Below are positions 1 to 10,960 of a stretch of 64,000 nucleotides of DNA, in pieces (within the stretch, counting starts at the first letter, position 1; every line of letters begins with the position of its first letter). The DNA lies in the NCBI GenBank assembly GCA_050084985.1, contig JBITNC010000001.1:186001-250000 (forward strand), written 5' to 3'. The translations under genes were made by a program, and so were the position numbers. Below the pieces are notes generated by a model. That model was given only the letters and a program-made list of their open reading frames with translations. It was not told the DNA's origin and searched no databases. Origin of the DNA: Nageia nagi. Taxonomy: Eukaryota; Pinophyta.

Positions 1-1836
1 TACACCATTAATGTGTAGCACATCAAAGTAAGTTCAGGATTAAAGTTTAATAATCATGATTTTAAATTTCTTAAGAATGAATAATAAAATACATAATATA
101 TATCATCTATCATTATCTCAATCTTTGTACAAAACTTGATTTTGTATCACCATCTCGATAAATGAGGTAGAATGCATTTGTCTTGTTTTCAAGTCTTGTT
201 CAACAAAAAACCCCAATCATAGAAAAACATGTTTCTAATGATTTTTGCAAAACCTACATTTCTAGAGTAAAACATAATAATCAAAATTTAAATCAGTGCA
301 CGCAAAGGGGACTTCATGTCATATATCTGACTCGGCTCCATACATTTCCTTGGGGTAAACACAAGACACCCATGTGTTGATATATGGAAACAAGCCTTTA
401 GTACCTATTTGGTGTACAACCAATGTGTGTTCGAAATACTTCAATTGCAAATCTCAAGAAATCATACTTGGATAATTAGGGTAAATACAATTTCCCATGA
501 CCTAAAATCAAACCTTATGTTCACCTATAAATGATTGAAACAATAAGGTTAGAATCATTCGTGCATTCATCTTACTTGTTCACTAGCTAATATGCATTAG
601 TTTTTTTGAACAGTCTATCATCATCATCACTGACATCATTAGTTAGTTCAAAAAGGGCCATAATGCTAAGATCAGCACCACAATCAAAGTAAGCCTACGA
701 TCACATAGCAAGACCATGGCTACATCTCTCTTAAAATGTACCCAAAACATTGTTAATTACAAAATCGAAAGTTATATGTCTACTCACGATTAAGATTACT
801 TATAACCTAAAATAAGATATTTATGCTCAATATGATTCTAAAAGACTTATGCAAAAGATCATCATGAAACCCATTCTGCTGGGTCAAAAGCAGAGAAAAA
901 TGAAAGATGACTTGTATATACAAAACAAGCTTCCTATCACATACTCGCTTCGGCATGCGAAGACAAACTAGAGTCTTGTCACGCAACTGCCATAAACAGC
1001 ACACAGTATGGAGATAAACACAAGTGAAGTTTTGGTATGCAACATCACTATCTCAAAATTGTATACATCAAATAAGCTTACCATCACATACTCACTTCGA
1101 TATGCAGAGACAAACTAGAGTCTTGTCATGCAACTACCATAAACAGCACACAGTATGGAGATTGACACAAGTGTAGTTTTGATGTATTACAATATCATTT
1201 TCAAAATGTATCAATTGCAAAAGTCAAAAAATCATATTTAGTCATGGCAAGGACTATCCTCATGACAACACCAGATGATGAAATATATATATATAATAAG
1301 TTTTGATTCAAAGAAGCTATAATTATATCCTACTAAAAGATCTTAAGCTTTATATGAAAAAAGATTTTGATGATATTTTTTAAAAATATCATTAACATTT
1401 ACAAATATCAAAGGAGATAAAATATGATGTATCATTGTTACAGGAGATCATCTTGAAACCCCATTGTCAGGACAAAGGACAACACCATCAAAACTCATAT
1501 ACTAAGGAAAACTTATACGGTACATGTGCGCTTACACATGCAAAATGACATAATAGAAATGTCATGCAACTATCACACAAGCTCAACACATCATCATACC
1601 GAAAATAGTCACTTCTGAAGTATATTCAAATTTGTTTTCAAAACTACATCAAATGTTAAAAGAAAACACATTTTATCATAATTTGATAAATTAAAATTTT
1701 GATTCATCTAAGAAATTGAGTCAAAACTTATATCATAAAAAAGCAACAATAAACAATCAAGCAACAAATCTTTTCATTCTATATTTTTTGAAATCATCAA
1801 CCACATTTTCGGTTGATAATTAAAAAAGGGGCAAAC
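1..1836 (+). mobile_element. 3' internal end of an old LTR retrotransposon, non-coding
   Basis: No ORF of recognisable family is present. The segment ends in a purine-rich tract (about 1821-1836, a run of A then GGGG) directly before TGTAGACACC, the usual polypurine tract / LTR start arrangement of plant Ty3/gypsy elements. I infer that this is the untranslated 3' internal part of an element whose coding part lies left of the window. It contains a diverged tandem duplication, listed separately. Confidence 0.5.
912..1207. repeat. Diverged tandem duplication, about 147 bp per unit
   Basis: Two adjacent units (about 912-1057 and 1058-1207) share the blocks ACAAACTAGAGTCTTGTCA, CATAAACAGCACACAGTATG and a CACAAGTG-AGTTTTG block at the same spacing. 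A weaker third relative may lie around 1500-1620 (GTCATGCAACTATCACAC). Its function is unknown; arrays of this kind are common in the untranslated internal regions of gypsy elements. Confidence 0.7.
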
Positions 1837-2672
1837 TGTAGACACCTAAAAATATCCCTTTTTAACTAGTAAACATTGAAATAATCATAACTCTTTTTGA
1901 CAATATAAAATAGGTTTAAAAACCATATTATTGGATATCTCTCATCGAGTACATGCAAAATGAGTGGTCACATGACCCTTTTCATTAAAAATTGACTATT
2001 TGGCGGTCATTTTAATATTGTTATAAAAATTGAAAACCAGTCGCCAGCGACCCAAAACAATCGCCGGCATTCTGAGATGATCGTCGACATTCACCTAGTA
2101 ATCGTTGGCAACTCTGTAATAGCCGAATAGAAACTAAAAATAGTAAAAGAAAGTTGTAACATCTCATTCTTCCAAGATGCTACAGATAGAGGGGTTCAGT
2201 TACGACCTACGATGGCTTTTGACTCCCCTTTACCAGCCTTGGAAAATCTCACCCAAAAATCTATAAATACAAGCCAAAATAAAGCAATAGGGACCCATTT
2301 TTGAAGTAGGGTAATGCTGCCAAAATCTTGTGAGCTCATACCCTTTTATTTTTTTATGCTAGTTTCAATTTAATACATGACATACATAGATGCTTTGATA
2401 TTATTGTCTTTTGCATGTGTGTAGGATTTATAGGTTGTCCACATCAAGGAGAGAAGTAAGCCAATCAAAAATAATGAAGATATAATACTCTCATATTGGA
2501 AAATGGCATTTATAAAAGTCCCTTCCAAGGGCAAATTGTATTTTGAGCTAAAAATCAATATCAATTTACAATTACAACATTTCTACCTATTTTACATAAT
2601 TTGAAGTTCAGTGAAAATCTAAGAATAATTGTATTTTATGTTATTCTACATTCCAGCTCTATTTTCACTGTA
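1837..2672 (+). mobile_element. LTR (3' or solo) of a Ty3/gypsy-like element
   Basis: It begins TGTAGACACC straight after a polypurine tract. A TATA box (CTATAAATAC, 2261-2270) lies about 425 bases in, as expected for the U3/R boundary. The right end is placed near CACTGTAACA, just before the dispersed repeat begins, and is only approximate. No target duplication could be confirmed because the left end is outside the window. Confidence 0.5.
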
Positions 2673-2675
2673 ACA

Positions 2676-4020
2676 ATTTTACAACTCAAATAATCCATGT
2701 ACCCAAATACATTTCTCATCTCAAGAATCATAGATGTAGATTGACATTGTTGAAGCTTATTTTCTTGTCTAAAATTAGGCCTTCACCTGGATGCCCACAC
2801 AAGAGGAGCCCAAGTACTACCAATCCTCAACCAGTTCACCTTAGTTAGTTTTATACTCTCATAAGAATAAGTACTTACTATTTTCTAAGGTTATGACATT
2901 TATTGGATCAGCAAAATTATTAATCTTGATTAGGTTTTAAGTTATCCTCCTAGGTTATCAAGATAATCCCTGAATGGACATGCAAACATGAGGTATCACT
3001 ACAAACATGCCTATCCACCTATTGGAGTTATGTCCAAACCAACAAAGGACTTAGGGGTAATTGAGAAGTACAAACTTTTCACCATTTGGATCATCAAACT
3101 TAAAGGCTCCAGTCCACCTGTCCTCACCTCATGGCTTCCCAAACAAGTCATGTTACAGAATGTACATGTAGATGTGTTCATTTAAAGAGGTTTCTCATAT
3201 CAATGTTTACAATTTTTTCATAAGTAAATAAAGAAAAATGCAAAACATAAAATAAAAGAGCATAAAATTAAACATCATCCATTCATAACTTGGAACCTAA
3301 GAGTCCAATGGGTTTTGTTTAATAACCCCTAAAGGACATATTTACATCATTCCTAATTTTTCACAAGTCCATTCTTGCATAAGAAGTAGATTGCCTCATA
3401 ACTTAAGATTTTAAGTAATAAACATGCATTATTTAACTTTAAAAAAAATTAAGTATCTAACTTAAAATTTACATCCTTAAGCATTAATCACCTAAAATTA
3501 AGTTCTAAGCATGTTTCATTAACTTAAACATTTAAGTACTAGACATGCATCATTTAAGCATAAGCATGCATTAACTTAACAAATAAGTATTAGGCATGCA
3601 TAAAATTTAAGTAGTATGCATAGGTATGCATCATTTTAACTTAAAAGTATGCATCTAAAAATGCACCTTTTAACTTAACAATTTTAAGTAAAGAAATATA
3701 TCTTATAACTTAAAAATAAATTGAAATACTTAACAAATAAGTACTATGCATTTAAATTTTAAGTAGTAAGCATTTACTTAAAATTTTAAGCCCTATTCAT
3801 TAACTTAAAAAATTAAGTAGGCATCATGTTTTAAACTTTAAGGAAAAAATATTCATACAAAATTCCCTTTTTTACTTAAGGTTGTACCCTTAAAGATAGC
3901 ATAAAGGGACTTGTAAAAAAAATCCTTTAAGTATGTATCTATTCTACTATTTTTAAGTAGAATGCAAAACAAGTCCTCTTTTATTTAATCATTGACTTTT
4001 TAACTTCAAGTAATTTAGCT
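2676..4020 (+). repeat. Dispersed repeat family, copy 1 (related to 58658-59640)
   Basis: About 0.6 kb (roughly 2676-3330) aligns by eye, same strand, with 58658-59340, sharing GATGCCCACACAAGAG, TATTGGATCAG and TCCTCCTAGG. A short ORF is conserved in both (2988-3185 here, 58974-59204 there), including the peptide LTSWLPKQVMLQNVH. Past the alignable part both copies pass into a stretch dominated by AAGCATGCAT and TTAAGT words. I do not recognise the family; the shared peptide may be a retroelement coding relic. Confidence 0.65.
3380..3850. repeat. Degenerate array of AAGCATGCAT / TTAAGTA words
   Basis: The words TTAAGTA, AACTTAAA and AAGCATGCAT recur irregularly every 20-40 bases. A shorter version sits in the same relative place in the second copy (about 59395-59640). 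This is simple-sequence-like, with no coding potential. Confidence 0.6.
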
Positions 4021-4447
4021 AAAAATTTGATGCACCGTCAAACGTTCATAACTTTTGATCCGACTATCGGATCGTCTTGAAATTTTGAGGAGAACTAGAT
4101 ATGGGTTTTTATCATGCGGTGGCAACCTCCTATGGGAAGCATGCATCCAAACGGAAAGTTTTCCGATTGACCTAAATCCATCATTTAGTGTCTCAAAATT
4201 AGCTTTTAGTGTTAGTTTTCAGGATTTTTCAATAAGTAGACTTTAATATCTTTTGTTGTAAGAGTTTGTTTAAGATAATAAGTGAGAGTTCCTTTAGTCC
4301 TTATTAACTGAGCTTGCACGCCCAGTTTGGCCATGATCTGAGGACCTTTCTATTTTTAGAAAGTTTCCATTTATCTATTTTTAGAAAGTTTCTATTTTTA
4401 GTAAGTGCTAGTTTTCAGATGGTTCATGATTTTTTGGAAGTGCAAGT
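4021..4447. other. Unassigned DNA left of the gag-only element
   Basis: No gene is seen. The sequence has short repeated blocks (CTATTTTTAGAAAGTTTC, about 4350-4395). Because the insertion at 4448 has a near-matching target duplication, this segment and the DNA after 10081 were once contiguous. It could be part of the old gypsy element whose integrase relic lies at 10.1-10.9 kb. Confidence 0.4.
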
Positions 4448-4564
4448 TGTTGATTAGGATTGTGTAATATATGCGCCGTGAGCAATCTTAACCAAAGTAA
4501 ATCATGAACAGACTATAGTGATAGTTTGATCTCTGGAGAAGGCCGGTTCCTTATCTATTGGGTG

Positions 4565-4825
4565 TAGAAAAAGTAACAGGAAAGGAAATAAAAGAGTAGA
4601 GTGTGAGGAATTCAAGCAAAAGGGGTAGAGTAACAGGAAAGAAATAAAAAGAGTAGGGTGCGAGGAATTTAAGCAAAAGGCTTAGGGTAACAAGAGAGAA
4701 AATAAAAAAGAGTAGGGTGCGAGGAATTTAAGCAAAAGGCTTAGGGTAACGAGAGGGAAAATAAAAAGGAGTAGAGTGCGAGGAATTTAAGCAAAAGGCT
4801 TAGGGTAACAAGAGAGAAAGCAAAG
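4565..4825. repeat. Tandem repeat of about 58 bp inside the LTR, four units
   Basis: The units contain GTAGGGTGCGAGGAATTTAA, then GCAAAAGGCTTAGGGTAAC, then a GAGAGAAAATAAAAAG stretch. The same four units occur in the other LTR at about 8375-8635. In minus orientation they lie near the 3' (R/U5) end of the LTR. Confidence 0.85.
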
Positions 4826-5299
4826 GTGGATCACTAGTTCAGCGCGGGCTTTCACAATGTGTGAAACCTTGGCCTGAATCTAGTGTAGCAGCTATGATAC
4901 AAGCTCTCACTCTCTAATAGTTTCCCAGCTTTACTCTACCATGTAGCAGACACAGTTATACTAGCAACCCGCAATTATCATTCAAGAAACAAGCCAAGCT
5001 ACCATGATGTAACCAAATTAAGAATGATAATTACGAGTGCTAGATAAGAAAGGTCAAGATGGTATCATATTACTGAAAAAAACTATAGGTCTTCGAGAAC
5101 AAATGTAAAGAGCAATACTAGGCTTCCGACCCCTTTTTCACTTTATTTTCATATACTTATACTAAAGCATCGACAGTTACAAGAATTGCAGAATAGAAAC
5201 GTTTACAAAATGGCTTCAAGATTCTAGCCTTCTTTTAACTGATACTACCTACATACGCCACTTGGCAGAATATTACAAAACTGGGCAGATTGCAGATGG

Positions 5300-6350
5300 T
5301 ATGGCTTCTTGATGACTGTGATCTGACTTTTCACTATCCTCCTCTCTTTTGGGATATTCTATTTACTGGCTCCAGCTATTTGATCTTTGTTTGTTGTTCT
5401 CATCTCTACATTTCGGAATGCTCTATTCACTGGCTCCGACTATTTGATCACTCCTTGCTAACCTCATCACTTTCAGGACCCAATTTCATTCAAAAATGTG
5501 AACATTATTCTCCCCCTGACATCATCTTCATACTTCTAGAAATGTTTTACTTGCTTTCTCCAGAACCCGGGCCTTTCCATAACTGAGCTTTTATCATCTC
5601 ATTCTGGAATGCTTTATCCACTGACTCCAGTCTTTTAATCACCCCTTACTGACATCATCATCTTCAAAACCTGATCTTTACCAAAATGCGACTATCTTAT
5701 CCTCTGTGATGTCATCATCTTATTCCGGAATGCTTTACTTGCTTTCTCTGAAACTCGGGCCTTTCCACAACTGAGCTTTTATCATCTCATTTCGGAATGC
5801 TTTATTCACTAACTCCAATCTTTTAATCACCCCTTGCTGACATCATCATCTTTGGAACCCAGTCTTTACCAAAATGTGACTATCTTATCCTCTGTGATGT
5901 CATCATCTTATTCCGAAATGCTTTACTTCTGGAACACTTAACTTTCGGGCTCCAACTTCTTCGATTATCTCTTGCTGACCTCATCACTTCTGGGACCCAG
6001 TTTCATTCAAAATTATGAACATCATCCTCCCCGTGACATCATCTTCATACTTCCAGAATGTTTTACTCACTCTCTCCGAAACCAGGCTTTTCACAATTGA
6101 GCTCTAGCTCTTCTTCTGTGATGTCGTTGTTTCATTCTGGAACATTTTATTTACTGACTCCAGCTTATTAATTCCCCTTACTGACATCATCACTTTCAAA
6201 ACCCGGTTTCATTCAAAATTGTGAATATCATCCTCCCCGTGATGTCATCTTCATACTTCCAGAATGTTTTACTCACTTTCCCTGAAACCTGGGCTTTTCA
6301 TAATTGAGCTTCATTCTTTCTTCTGTGATGTCATCATTTCATTCCTAAAT
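5300..6350. repeat. Array of TGACATCA-type palindromes in LTR copy A
   Basis: Units of about 100-230 bp repeat the blocks GGAATGCTTTA, CCCGGGCCTTTCCA, CAACTGAGCTTTTATCATC and a TGACATCATC or TGATGTCATC core. About ten such cores are visible. The core resembles bZIP (CRE/as-1-like) binding sites. If the element reads minus, the array lies in U3 upstream of a TATA-like site, where enhancers are expected. Binding is inferred only from the motif. Confidence 0.7.
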
Positions 6351-6859
6351 GCTTTACTTCCTGCCTCAGGCCTATTTTATTTGCTCCCAAATAACTCCCG
6401 GGGATCTTAAAATGAACTCATGATTGCAAGTAAGGTACACTGGGGCTTTGCTAAAGAATTTATTATGTATGAATATACATTATGGCGACCTCTGGGGGAA
6501 AATTTCACCTTTATCAAAGAGGAATTTAGAACCCAGTCTAAAAAATAATACCAAAAATAATACCAATGCATTTAGCTACTACATAGGATCCGGAACCACA
6601 TGGATTTGAAATTTTGAGCTTCCCTGTTTAGCTCTGTCCTCATCCCATTTTCAATACTAAATCTCTTTCTCTGAAAGTATTCGGAGTTGATTTTCAATCG
6701 TCAAACCACCATTTACTATTTCATTTCTTCTTCGGAGGTCTTGATATGATTGATTTCGGAGCTCTTTTGGGATTCAACTTTTCTTTTCGAAATACCGGAG
6801 ACTAGGGGTTTTTTCTTGATATTGTTTCCACAGCAAAACCTCCTATACCCGCTGGTGCA

Positions 6860-8109
6860 AAATTCATCAGGTTCGCATATCAACTTATGTCGTCGGCTAC
6901 ATCAGGCGGAGGAATACCCCCACTTCTTGATAAATATTCTTGGTATTGATAAACAGGACATGTGGTTTGTTCATGAGCGTCATTGTAGGCCAAACACCAA
7001 CCAGAGGCTGACCCGAAAAAGGAAGCTTGGCTTACATCATCATTCAACACATTCTGAGCCTTTTCTACACTAGGATAAGGATATCTTCTTGCATTGCTTT
7101 GTCTGTTTAGCATGGTAATCCGGTTTGCCATATTTTTACACAAGTTTTAGAGTTCCTGAATCTCCGTCGATGAAGCTACCCCTTAATTCATATTAGGTTG
7201 ATGAGGGGCTGGTAAGGTTGATGGCCACTGTTGGATAGGGGTGGGGATACTGGCTAGTGGTGGAGCCAAACTAATTGTTTGAGGTCTCAAAACTTACTGC
7301 TGGGCGGTTATTGGAAAATAAGGCATTGGCATGCGACTTGGCAATTTCCCAACTGCAATAAGACAGGATTCAGCATATACTGCTTGTCTATAGACCTCCG
7401 GGAAAGTATTTACTCTGGAATTTTGGATTTGTAGAGAGAGATCCGGAGGAAAGGCTCTCAGGTAATACATTAAGGCTTGAAATTGCTGAGGCCTGACTGG
7501 CATTGGGACTCTCACCCAAGTTTTTTGGAATCTAATATTGAAATCTGGGATATTTTCTTGCTCATATCTTTTGATTGAAGTGAACTATGTTAACAAGGAA
7601 AAGGGATCTCCTAATTCATTAAATTCCAAGATAAAGGGCTTTGCCAGCTGAGCCCAAGTGTTTATAGATCCGTTAGGAAGGCCCCTGTACCAATCTAGGA
7701 CCTTTCCCTTGAAAGACTGAGCCAGTAATCTCACCATGACATCTTCATGTTGGATATTATGAATCTTAGCTAGGCCAGCTACATCAACGCAATGCTCATA
7801 AGCTATTTTCTCTGAAGTTGCATCAAACTCTGGAAGGGTTTTGAAAACATTTACTGGGATGTCATGCAACACCGCCAGGGCTATTGGTACTCCATTGTCC
7901 CATTCTGGATAAATATTCTGAGCTGGATTAGCCATTTCAGGAGAGGTATTTCTAGTATGAAGATTGGATGATTCTGGCTTGGTAAAGGATTTTAGGGAGC
8001 TGATACTATTCAGAGACTTGGACTTGATCAAGGTCTTTCTCTTAGGAGTATCTAACATTCTAAAATCCGATGCTTCTTTTGCTGCTCTGGTTTTAGATCT
8101 TGTCCACAT
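6860..8109 (-). pseudogene. Decayed retrotransposon gag
   Basis: The first frame (8109 down to 7585) starts MWTRSKTRAAKEASD and contains the gag-domain signature VLDWYRGLPNGSINTWAQL. It breaks by stop and frameshift. The reading then continues near 7570 in another frame (an IKRYEQENIPDFN-like segment), then in 7515-7294 (RPQQFQALMYYLRAFPPDL), then in 7143-6880. The order is that of a capsid-type gag of the Ty3/gypsy Tat/Ogre kind. No zinc knuckle is clearly seen and no pol follows. The gene lies directly downstream of the minus-strand 5' LTR (8258-10081), as gag should. It cannot encode a full product as it stands. Confidence 0.75.
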
Positions 8110-8204
8110 AAACTCTAGGTTGCAACAAAAAGTGATAGGTTCAAAAGCACATATGATATTTACAAATAATTTGCTTTAATACATACCATAGATAGTGCTT
8201 CAGC

Positions 8205-8257
8205 AGAGTCACCAATAAGTTTCTTCGTGTCCCATCGGGCATGCCAAAAAGAAATAC
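8205..8257 (-). other. Primer-binding-site-like segment after the 5' LTR
   Basis: Reading minus from the LTR end at 8258, a ten-base spacer is followed by TGGCATGCCCGATGGGAC, and about 17 bases later by TTGGTGACTCTGCTG. Both resemble tRNA-derived primer sites found after LTRs of Tat-lineage elements; I cannot say which is used. A similar-looking TGGCGACCTCTGGGGGA lies in plus orientation at about 6484-6500, after the other LTR (see findings). Confidence 0.45.
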
Positions 8258-10081
8258 TGTTGATTAGGATTGTGTAATATATGCACCGTGAGCAATCTTA
8301 ACCAAAGTAAATCATGAACAAACTATAGTGATAGTCTGATCTCTAGAGAAGGCCGGTTCCTTATCTATTGGGCGTAGAAAAAGTAACAGGAAAGGAAATA
8401 AAAGAGTAGAGTGCGAGGAATTCAAGCAAAAGGGGTAGAGTAATAGGAAAGAAATAAAAAGAGTAGGGTGCGAGGAATTTAAGCAAAAGGCTTAGGGTAA
8501 CAAGAGAGAAAATAAAAAAGAGTAGGGTGCGAGGAATTTAAGCAAAAGGCTTAGGGTAACGAGAGGGAAAATAAAAAGGAGTAGAGTGCGAGGAATTTAA
8601 GCAAAAGGCTTAGGGTAACAAGAGAGAAAGCAAAGGTGGATCACTAGTTCAGCGTGAGCTTTCACAGTGTGTGAAACTTTGGCCTAAATCTAGTGTAGCA
8701 GCTATGGTACAAGCTCTCACTCTCTAATAGTTTCCCAGCTTTACTCTACCATGTAGCAGACACAGTTATACTAGCAACCCGTAATTATCATTCAGGAAAC
8801 AAGCCAAGCTACCAGGATGTAACCAAATTAAGAATGATAATTATGAGTGCTAGACAAGAAAGGTCAAGATGGTATCATATTACTGATAAAAACTACAGGT
8901 CTTCGAGAACAAATGTAAAGAGCAATACTAGGCTTCTGACCCCTTTTTCACTTTATTTTCATATACTTATATTGAAGCACCGATAGTTACAAGAATTGCA
9001 GAATAGAAACATTTACAAAATGGCTTCAAGATTCTAGCCTTCTTTTAACTGATACTACCTACATACGCCACTTGGTAGAATATTACAAAACTGGGTAGAT
9101 TGCAGATGGTACAGCTTCTTGATGACTGTGATCTGACTTTTCACTATCCTCCTCTCTTCTGGGATATTCTATTTACTGGCTCCCGGGTATTTGATCTTTG
9201 TTTGCTATTCTCATCTCTACATTCCAGAATGCTCTATTCATTGGCTCCAGCTATTTGATCACTCCTTGCTGACCTCATCACTTTTAGGACCTAGTTTCAT
9301 TCAAAAATATGAACATTATTCTCCCCGTGACATCATCTTCATACTTCCAAAATGTTTTACTCGCTTTCTCTGAAACCCAGGCCTTTCCACAACTGAGCTT
9401 TTATCATCTCATTCCAGAATGCTTTATCCACTAACTTTGGTATTTTAATCACCCCTTGCTAACATCATCATCTCTGAAACCTGATCTTTACCAAAATGTG
9501 ACTATCTTATCCTCTATGACATCATCATCTTATTTTGGAATGCTTTACTTGCTTTCTCTAGAACCCGGGCCTTTCCACAACTGAGCTTTTATCATCTCAT
9601 TTCGAAATGCTTTATCCACTGACTCCGGTCTTTTAATCACCCCTTGCTGACATCATCATCTCCAGAACCTGGTCTTTACCAAAATGCGACTATCTTATCC
9701 TCTGTGATGTCATCATCTTATTCCAGAATGCTTTACTTTCGAAACACTTAACTTTCGGGCTCCAGCTTCTTCGATTATCTCTTGCTAACCTCATCACTTC
9801 CGGGACCCGGTTTCATTCAAAATTGTGAACATCATCCTCCCCGTGACGTCATCTTCATACTTCCAAAATGTTTTACTCACTTTCTCCAGAACCCGGGATT
9901 TTCACAATTGAGCTTCATTCTTTCTTCTGTGATGTCATCATTTCATTCCGGAACGCTTTACTTCCTGCCTCAAGCCTGTTTTGTTTGCTCCCAAAAAACT
10001 CTGGGATCTTAAAATGAACTCATGATTGCAAGTAAGGTACACTGGGGCTTTGCTAAAGAATTTATTATGTATGAATATACA
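8258..10081 (-). repeat. LTR copy B (5' LTR if the element is minus-strand)
   Basis: This is 1824 bp and pairs with 4448-6479. It contains the four 58-bp units (about 8375-8635). A minus-strand TATA-like site (reverse of ATATACTTATATT, 8961-8973) precedes them in the minus reading direction. The palindrome array (about 9310-9950) includes one perfect TGACGTCA at 9844-9851. Confidence 0.85.
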
Positions 10082-10089
10082 TAAGTTTT

Positions 10090-10960
10090 CTCTTGGCTAT
10101 ATGAGCTATTGTAACAGACCTGAAAAAGGTAGTGCAGATTCAAAAGAATAAAATAAAGTGTGTGTTAAAAAAGGTTATTCTTCCATTGCTTTGCTTGTTG
10201 TGTAAATCAATTACTTTTTTTGGAGATTTATTTGGATCTTCTAAGGAATCTGCACCATTTGGTATTCCTACAAGGATCCTTACTAATAACGATCCTAATT
10301 TTAAGAATCAACATATGAGAAGAATGTATGCTTGATATCATATTAAATAATCATTATCCACACCTTATTACCCCCAAGGTAATGGTAAAGATAATGCTAC
10401 CAATAAGATGATTGTCATGATTCTCAAGAAAATGGTCAATGATAATCATCATAATTAGCATGTGTGTCTCCCGTACTCTTTGTGGGCATATTACATTAGT
10501 ATTTGTATCCCCATGGGTGCTACATCTTTCTCTCTCATTAACAATTTTGAGGCTATCATGCATCTTGACCTTGAGATACCCTCCTCGCATGTGTCACTTA
10601 AGGACCTTATCCATGATGAAGAAATTCATTAAGCTTGATCGACCAACTTAATTTGCTGTATGAGAGGTGCATCAATGTAATTGCGCATCATAAGGTTTAT
10701 CAAGAGCATATTAAGAGAGCATTCAATAATAAGGTCCAAGCTAATGAGTTCCAAGTTAGTGACCTTGTTCTCAAAGAGAATCAACAACAATCCCATCTTG
10801 AGGATCCCGTTAGGGACAAGTTTTCCCCTAATTGGCTAGGCACCTACATTGTTAGGTGTAATATTCATTTAGGTGTGTACTACCTCACTAATTTATATAG
10901 ATAGAAAGAACTTGAGCCTATTAATATCATCCATATTCAACCTTTTTATACTCGATGTTT
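10090..10960 (+). pseudogene. Ty3/gypsy integrase C-terminal relic
   Basis: Three broken frames together read as the second half of a gypsy integrase. FGIPTRILTNNDPNFKNQ contains the second catalytic-Asp region. It is followed by STPYYPQGNGKDNATNK (the position of the catalytic Glu), then VYQEHIKRAFNNKVQ, FQVSDLVLKENQQ and FSPNWLGTYIV of the C-terminal domain. Stops and frameshifts occur between about 10335 and 10635. Left of 10090 the element is lost or displaced by the gag-only insertion. Nothing here can be active. Confidence 0.8.

Larger units (their letters stand above)
4448..6479 (-). repeat. LTR copy A (3' LTR if the element is minus-strand)
   Basis: This is 2032 bp, closely matching 8258-10081 along its length. 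It is about 208 bp longer, which fits one extra unit of the array in its right half. Both ends are defined by where the similarity stops: TGTTGATT on the left, GAATATACA on the right. Confidence 0.85.
4448..10081 (-). mobile_element. Gag-only LTR retrotransposon (TR-GAG type)
   Basis: Two long direct repeats (4448-6479 and 8258-10081, both TGTTGATTAGG...TATACA) flank only 1778 bases. The internal part carries a decayed gag on the minus strand and no protease, reverse transcriptase or integrase. The flanks CAAGT (left) and TAAGT (right) are a 4-of-5 match, as for an aged 5-bp target duplication. This fits non-autonomous terminal-repeat elements with a GAG domain, mobilised in trans. The minus orientation is supported by gag, by a PBS-like segment after the right-hand LTR, and by a TATA-like site downstream of the bZIP-site array on the minus strand. 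Confidence 0.75.
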
